NCBI GenBank assembly: GCA_963082975.1
Contig: OY720346.1
Coordinates: 76,314,767-76,378,766, forward strand
From: Labia minor
Taxonomy: Eukaryota; Arthropoda; Insecta; Dermaptera; Spongiphoridae
DNA: 64,000 nt
Reading direction: 5' to 3'
In this document: in pieces, positions 57,787 to 64,000 of the stretch
Numbering within the stretch: position 1 is the stretch's first letter
Layout of the letters: every line of letters starts with the position of its first letter
Made by a program: the position numbers and the translations under genes
The notes under the pieces: generated by a model
Databases searched by the model: none
The model's input: the letters and a program-made list of their open reading frames with translations, nothing else
Told to the model about the DNA's origin: nothing

Positions 57787-57959
57787 GATATGGCAAACCT
57801 TTTTGAATGTCCGTGCCACAATAAAATTTCATTCATCATCGAGAAAAAACTACCCTTTCTCCTTAAAAACACCAATAAAGTGTAAAAAGAGGATGTAGAA
57901 AAGCTAAAATTGTTATGCTACTTCATAAATTTGTTCATAATTCGAAATGTTGTTTGGTG

Positions 57960-58330
57960 GAACTATACTCCAAAAAATTTTGAACATTATTATGTCTCAT
58001 ATAAATCCAGAGAATAGAGTGGATTTGGTAGCAATTTGTATCCCAATTCATGGACTTTCATGGAAATTCACTTTTTTCCATTATCTTCTCCAAACACGAG
58101 GTAGTCTGCTATTAATGGATGTCAAACAAAAACTAAAACACCCAGTTGGTCCATATTTCGACAGGAGTTAGCTGATAGTTGTCTGCTGGTAAGTACAGTG
58201 TTGCCACTTCATTTAAGATTCGGGAAATTAAAAAAATCACGGACTTATACATCTGCCCTCGTAATATAGGTTTATATTTTACTAACAAACTGTGGCCACA
58301 TTCAAAATGTACAATTTGTCGGTTTTTGTT
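57960..58330 (-). mobile_element. Mariner relic related to M9 (M10)
   Basis: AAATCCAGAGAATAGAGTGG and GGTAGTCTGCTATTAATGGA match 42930-43020 in the same orientation. Coding frames are destroyed. The boundaries are vague. Confidence 0.6.
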
Positions 58331-59350
58331 AACCAACTAAGATATTCAGTTCAGATTCTCATTTCTATTGAAAAATGTTAAAATTATTAAAAAAAATTTT
58401 TTTGTCTGTGTAGTGCCATTAAATTTTTCAAACGTGTCACATCATAGTTTCGCCATCTCTGTACTATAAGTAAGTGTATATATCTATAATAAAAAATAAA
58501 TAAATAAAAAAAAGATTTTACAAATAAAACTTTTTTTTATAAAATTATTAAAACAACTTTTTCTATAGTACGGCATGCTAAATAGTAATTAAAAAATAAT
58601 GGTGGGTAGTTATAAAAGAAAAAGATTGACAGATTATACTTATATATCCTTGCGGGTAGGGTGAATGGGGCTTTTAGAAATTAATTAAAAATAAACATCG
58701 ACAATTGAATAAACTGTTTCCCTTTTATATAATAAATGATAGAGGAGACTTTGGTTTAAAAGAAAATAACTTTTTAAAAAAGTAGCAATTTGATTTCAAC
58801 CAGTATTCTGATATTGCTTCATTAAGAAATGGTCAGTGTTTGTCTGGAAGGTTATTGCCTCAAAGATAAACATCATTCGAGAGGAAACCTGAGATGGCGA
58901 CAGGCATCAGGTGCATTCAAGCATTAATAGAACGACAACCCAGAATAATAAGGACACTGGGCAGCCAAACAACATAAAAACAAAAAAAAAACAAAAAAAA
59001 ATAAGAAATTGCAATCTGTTCACTTCAATCAGTTTAATCTGTTATTGAAGTCTTGTTTAAACGTCTTTTAGAGATGAATCTACTGACAGGCTCGAAACAC
59101 ACACACAATTTTGGATTTTAAAAATTTTAAATTTTCCAGAAAATAGATAAATGTGCAAAATATTAAAAAAAAAATTAGAGATAAATTGAGAAATAAATGA
59201 AAAAAGAAAAAATGTATTATTATATAAAAATATTTTAGAATAATTCATTTTATGAAAATAAAATATAAAAATTATAGAGAAAATTCTATATTTTAGATAA
59301 TTTCTATATTTACATCATTATTTATTATAATCTTATATTATTTTTACACT
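58331..59350. other. AT-rich DNA with a less biased patch
   Basis: Positions 58825-58975 (GTCTGGAAGGTTATTGCCTC ... GGACACTGGGCAGCC) are near even composition but have no supported frame. The rest is A/T simple sequence. Confidence 0.45.
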
Positions 59351-59351
59351 A

Positions 59352-59440
59352 GCCGTTCCCGGCATCATATGCTGCCGGCGGCATAAAACTCTTCTTAGAG
59401 GGACATGCGGCTTCTAGCCGCACGAGATTGATTAATATAA
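59352..59440 (+). repeat. CTAGCCGTTCCCGGCATCAT repeat head
   Basis: GC-rich head, with GCTGCCGGCGGCATA and GCGGCTTCTAGCCGCACG hairpin-forming words, shared in part with 12519. It resembles the 5' ends of widespread arthropod non-autonomous repeats. The downstream end is not defined. Confidence 0.5.
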
Positions 59441-59579
59441 TAATAATTTATAGGAATTTTGTTTCAAATACTTACAAAATAACACAACGTTTAAATATAA
59501 AATTAATAACTTTATTCACAAATTGTCGTAATATTTTTTTTCGATATTTAATAATAACAAAACAAAATTTTAAAAAAAT

Positions 59580-60171
59580 AAGTTGACCTGTGGCCAGGCA
59601 CAGAACCGACCGACGGTTTGAAATAAATTAATTTCCAGCTACAGAAATCATTTTAAATAATTTAAATGTATCTATTAATGCAGTAAAAAACAGATATGGA
59701 TATAACATAAATATTTTTAATTTTATTTTATTTATAATATATATGTAAGACCAGGCTGTGACGTCATGAATGGCTGGATGACGTCATATAATTTTAAATT
59801 AAGAAAAAACTAATGAAGATGATTTTTCCCGAGGATAAAACCAATACAAAGTGCATGATTCGTAGAGATGTGTAAAAAAATCTCCTCATGTGAAATTTGG
59901 TGTGAAAATAACTTCCGGTTTCCGGATATACACCAAAAGTTGATCAATTCATCATAATGATACATTAAGTAAATATACCAAATTTCATCATAATCCGTTG
60001 GGCCTTTCAAGCTGTACACATCTATACGGACGGACGGACAGACGGACAGACATCATGTTTAAAATACTTTTTTCTGTTAAGAAAATGCATGATTCGTGGA
60101 GATATGTGGAAATCTCCACATGTGAAATTTGGTGTGAAAACAATACCTCCCTTACTATCGTCGTTCGGTAA
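59580..60171 (+). mobile_element. Helentron-like repeat, family C (copy C7)
   Basis: The head CCTGTGGCCAGGCACAGAAC is followed by ACCGACCGACGGT. It then has the AAAACAGATATGGATATAAC module with two TGACGTCA palindromes (59759, 59779), the TTCCGG block, (GGAC)n at 60027-60050, a GTGGAGAT..ATCTCCAC stem (60097-60120) and the end CTATCGTCGTTCGGTAA. It is the most complete long-form C copy. Confidence 0.8.
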
Positions 60172-62022
60172 TGAATAGTAATATTAGTAACCAATTAATT
60201 TCTTTTTATGTTTATTATGTTTAATAAATTCTCTTTTTTGATAAAAAATAATATTAATATAAAAAATTAGAATATTTCATTTTTTTTTATTTTAAAATTG
60301 TAAATTGTAAAATTCTAAATTTGTAACTAACTTCATAATGTTAAAGACATATTTCATACAAAGGAATTTATACACTATATATATTGATTATTTACAATGG
60401 ATTTCGTATTTCTTTAAGATGTTATTAATTAATTTAATTAAATGTATAAATGAAAATTGCTTCAATTTTAAAAGGAAACAACAGTTGATTATGAAAAAAA
60501 ATTACGAAAACCAACTATATTTATAATCCTATTCGAAAATATTTTCTACAAGATCTAGGCATTAAAGAATATGCTTTAATACCATTAACTTATTAAAGGT
60601 TTTAATAGCAAATGCACGTTTCAACTTTTAAAACACTTAAAGGTAAAAAGGGGAATAATCAGTACAAAAGTCAGCCACAGAAGACGGATTAAATAAAATA
60701 TACAGAGGAGGACAAAGAGTAAAAATATACCGCTTAGGCTAATCCAGACAAAATTAAAATAAAGTATAATTTATTGTTATATAATAAATAAATAAATAAA
60801 TTTAAATCTTGTCAAAGAGTAAAAGACAAAAACAAAGCAAAATAAAAAATTAACTAATAACTGATGAAACCAAAAACTGAATTAAATTTTAAAATTTGAA
60901 AAGTGAATAAATTAATAATTAAGTTTGATTTTTAATTTATAATTAATGATGATTTTTTCTTCTTTATTATCAGTCAGATTTCATTTAAGTAATAATATTT
61001 ATATATTATATATACAGGTAATCCTCGTTTTAGGCTGTTCCTCGGAACCAGAGTCCTCATCGAAAATGAACAACAATCTAATTAATAAACGTGTCCAAAA
61101 TTCTAAGAACAAACAAACAAATAAAGTTTAAATTAGTTTACAAAATAGATAATAATTTCTGAATGCAATTAATGAAAAAGACTCAATGCAGACTGGGAGT
61201 ATATGCTTGACTCTCAATCTAGTGTTCCTGGGTTCAAGTCAAAGAGCTTTCAATTTCTCTCTAGTTGAAATCGAATTCCATTCAGAAAACAAAAATCATA
61301 ATTAGAAAGTTATTTGAAAGAAAAATAAAGGTTTGGATGATCTGTTGTACTGATCATTCAATACCTTTACCCCGTCCATTTAGACAATATCCGACTTGAT
61401 AGACGCTGTCTTGATAATGTCTTTGTTTATTAAATATAGTATTATCTTGCTTCGTTTGTATGTTAACTGCTTTACACTAACGGTGATTGTTTTAATTATT
61501 CAGCAATTCTTGATTGACATAGTGGATCAATATTTTTTTCAAATTTTTTATTGATCGGATGCTCCAAAAAATGTGAATTAAATCAACTATTGTATTTATG
61601 TCAAATATTGGAACAACTCTACGGTTATTTCTATAAAAATAATCAGACATAATTCCATGCCCCATTTCACAATCATGATATGATGGCCTTTCTAGTGTAC
61701 TAAATGTACACTACATTTCGAGAGATTATTTACAATCTCTGTATATTTCTTTTTAACCAAGTGACGAGCTATATTTGTGGCCATTTCTAAAAGAACCAAT
61801 ATCATCAAAGTATCTACCTGTTCATTACCCATAATTCAACTATGTTTTGGACTTCATAAGATTTTCAATTGTATCTTCATTATCAATGTTTACTTATAAA
61901 TACATGTACATAATTTTAAAAGAAAGAATAGGATAAAAGAATAAAATACAATCAATTTAGTTTATTAATCAGTCAATTTTGTATTTTGAATATAAGAATC
62001 TATATCCATATGAACATATATA
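60172..62022. other. AT-rich non-coding DNA
   Basis: 60200-60345 repeats 12965-13125. A weak tRNA-like stretch lies at 61190-61255, but no gene is called. Short frames at 60338, 60946 and 61979 are unrecognised. Confidence 0.5.
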
Positions 62023-62024
62023 TA

Positions 62025-62353
62025 GTGTAAAGCATACAGTCGTTGGCCCCCTTAATCAATTCCTAGCAGTTTTTAATGCATATCTGGGCAAATTGCGGAA
62101 CATAGATACTATGAGCATTTTGAGCAATAAAAAAAAAATCATTTCTCATGACATTTTCAATAGTCACGCAAAAATCCTAAAAAATACAGTTATTGGCCCC
62201 CTGTTATAGTTATTGGCCTAGGTATTCTATAGTGATTATACAACCATACAACAAACGATTACATAACCATAGTTAATAGCGCAATTTTTAAAATAAAAAT
62301 CACTTATTATTTGTGTTTTAGTGATAGGGGGCCAACGACTGCATACTTTACCC
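62025..62353. mobile_element. Palindromic TA-flanked miniature element
   Basis: The ends GTGTAAAGCATACAGTCG.. and ..CGACTGCATACTTTACCC are inverted over about 27 bp, including TTGGCCCCCT / AGGGGGCCAA, and are flanked by TA. Two further CAGTTATTGGCC-type motifs lie in the middle (about 62185-62220). The TA flanks suggest a Tc1/mariner/pogo-type enzyme, but the flanks are (TA)n so the target duplication is not proof. Non-coding. Confidence 0.7.
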
Positions 62354-62535
62354 TATATATATATATATATAATTATCTATCTAATGCTAATGTATATTTA
62401 TTATTTCGTTAATTTATGCAATTTATTATTATAATTATTATTATTAATATTATTATTATATTCTTTGATATTAAAAAAAATCTTAATAAAATGCTTGATC
62501 TTCTCTTAGAAATAAATATAAATTAATATATATAC

Positions 62536-62566
<31 letters not shown>

Positions 62567-63349
62567 AAAACGCAATAACTCTTTATAATTTTCATTCTAA
62601 GATGAAAAGAAGTAAAAAAAAGTATGCCGCCGCCTTGTAAGGACTGCGATCTTAAAAGCAAAAAGTTGATGCTCGAGAAACATCAAAGGCAAAGGTGGAA
62701 AGATAAGATAAGAACTCCGCCCCCATGCCACCCTCCCCTAGACTGCCGGAGCTCTATTTCCGACCACCCTACCAATGCCTTTCTCATGATTAGATTAGGG
62801 GATGATGAATGTTGGGGTATCAATCAAGTGCGGCATCATAAGGCTAAGTAAATAGCACCTGGAATTCATTACCGTATTAATTTGACAAGATTCTCTCTTC
62901 GTCGAAAGTTTATTTACTTAACACATATCTTGTGGAGAGGAGAGGCGAGGGGAGGAATAGATTCATTAATTAATTAACTTGAGTATTTCATAAGCCCCTA
63001 TCGAAAATGTTATGAAATAACAAATCCTACAAGAAATTTATTTATTTAATTGTATAAATACAAAGATTAAAAATCAATTGTAAGTAATTGAATTTTAAAA
63101 TTTATTATTCATTAATTTTCCATTGATTTTTAAACAGGATAGAATATAAATGAATTTAGAATAAAAAAATGAGATTTGAAAAATGAAATATTTTTTTATT
63201 TGTAAAGTTTAAATACTCTTAATAATTTTTTTCTATTGAAATTTTATTACATTTAATAATAAATAATAATAATTAAAGGAATCGATATCGATAAGTAAAG
63301 TCTTTTTCATTCATTCGAATTTGAAGAATTTGATAATTTCTTTTTTTTT
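62354..63349. other. AT-rich DNA with a GC-richer patch at 62610-62860
   Basis: The patch holds a 75-codon + frame (62624-62851) beginning MPPPCKDCDLKSKKLMLEKH. It has better composition than most frames here but no splice signals or known motif. (TA)n tracts lie at 62358-62372 and 62535-62565. Confidence 0.4.
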
Positions 63350-63862
63350 AACGACAAAGGATAGGAAGTGAAAGAATTATTTTCATATCAAATTTCACAT
63401 GTGGAGATTTTTTACATATCTTCACGAATCATGCATTTTGCTTACAGAAAAAAGTATTTTTAGCATCAAGTCTGTCTGTCTGTCCGTCTGTCCATTGTGT
63501 GTCCGAATAGACGTGTATAGCTTGAATGGCTCAACGGATTTTGATAAAATTTGATATATTTACTGAATGCATCAGTAGCATTAATTCATCAATTTTTGGT
63601 GTATATCCGAAAACCAGAAGTGGTAGTTTAAAAAATATTAATTTTATATTCATTATCGGAAAATATTTCACTTAAAAGATAATAGTAATTAATAATTGAG
63701 TAATTAAAGTAAAAATAAAAACCAAGATAATATAGTTTAGTCATTTTAATTCAAGTTTTAAAATATTTATTTTTTTTTTGATACTTCATATATATACCAA
63801 TAATATTGTTTGGGAATTCATTTATTTCAAATAGTCAGTCGGTTCGGTGCCTGAGCACAACT
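63350..63862 (-). mobile_element. Helentron-like repeat, family C (copy C8)
   Basis: Reverse copy. The decayed 3' end ACGACAAAGGATAGGAAG comes first, then the GTCTGTCTGTCTGTCCGTCT tract, AAACCAGAAGTGGTAG, and a decayed head GTCAGTCGGTTCGGTGCCTG ending near 63862. The interior is nearly identical to 9950-10275. Confidence 0.75.
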
Positions 63863-64000
63863 CAATTTATTCTTTATATCATCAATTCCTTCAATAAAAA
63901 TAAAAATTACAATTTTTTAAAATTAATTTGATTTATTTTATATTTTGAATCAATTTTACTACTGATATTATAAAAGATCATCACATTAAATCCTAAATGA

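Noticed and set aside
61190..61260. tRNA-like stretch with a B-box-like GGGTTCAAGTC
   Set aside because: There is no matching A box at proper spacing and no acceptor pairing. Too weak to call a tRNA or SINE.
62624..62851. 75-codon frame MPPPCKDCDLKSKK as a possible exon
   Set aside because: It looks more protein-like than most, but the ends lack acceptor/donor signals and nothing is recognised. Kept only as a note in the region entry.
1..64000. CRISPR array, operons, rRNA genes or bacterial origin
   Set aside because: The regularly spaced short repeats are microsatellites and transposon tracts. Composition, splice sites and element families are eukaryotic.

Overview
This is AT-rich eukaryotic nuclear DNA with long A/T runs, many microsatellites and no open reading frame longer than about 125 codons. 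There is no prokaryotic gene structure, rRNA gene or CRISPR array. Numerous mariner-type transposase relics, hAT-type miniature elements, (TG)n/(CATA)n-bearing dispersed repeats and the tail of an RTE/Jockey-like LINE suggest an invertebrate, most likely an arthropod such as an insect. The species cannot be named from this window. The only convincing host coding sequence is one internal exon on the minus strand (42265-42475). It has canonical splice sites and a 70-codon open frame, so at least part of the window is probably intronic.

Most of the readable content is transposable-element debris. (1) Helentron/DINE-1-like non-autonomous repeats dominate. Family A has about a dozen copies, family B two copies, family C about nine units, and H is a single probable element. 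They share one design: a short 5' hairpin, a 10-13 bp subterminal repeat inverted at the 3' end, a central microsatellite, a tail of A's, and insertion into A-runs without target duplication. (2) Mariner elements of at least three subfamilies are all decayed or internally deleted. (3) hAT-type miniature elements at 5242, 8423, 13184, 26767, 27402 and 38690 have terminal inverted repeats, and most have clear 8-bp target duplications. (4) There are four LINE tail fragments, two tRNA-derived SINE-like copies, several foldback elements and a possible LTR fragment.

Layout. 0-10 kb: nested mariner/A/C copies, a foldback with a ribozyme-like motif, a LINE tail, a hAT element, and a hAT element split by an A copy. 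10-22 kb: a C tandem array, then two arms of an inverted duplication (14.0-15.3 kb and 19.5-21.8 kb); the right arm carries an extra B element. 22-32 kb: mariner relics, A copies, a LINE tail, a GC-richer LTR-like block with a hAT miniature element, and a second copy of the mariner+A composite. 32-40 kb: a mariner relic, a foldback, mostly plain AT-rich DNA, a SINE, an A copy and a hAT element. 40-50 kb: the second B element, C, the exon, mariner relics, A and G repeats, and element H. 50-64 kb: mariner pieces, two small GC-rich islands, C units, a SINE, a short mariner with intact ends, a palindromic TA-flanked element and a final C copy.

No intact transposase, helicase or reverse transcriptase is present, so any mobility would depend on enzymes encoded elsewhere. 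Element boundaries are read by eye, and family names A-K are local labels.
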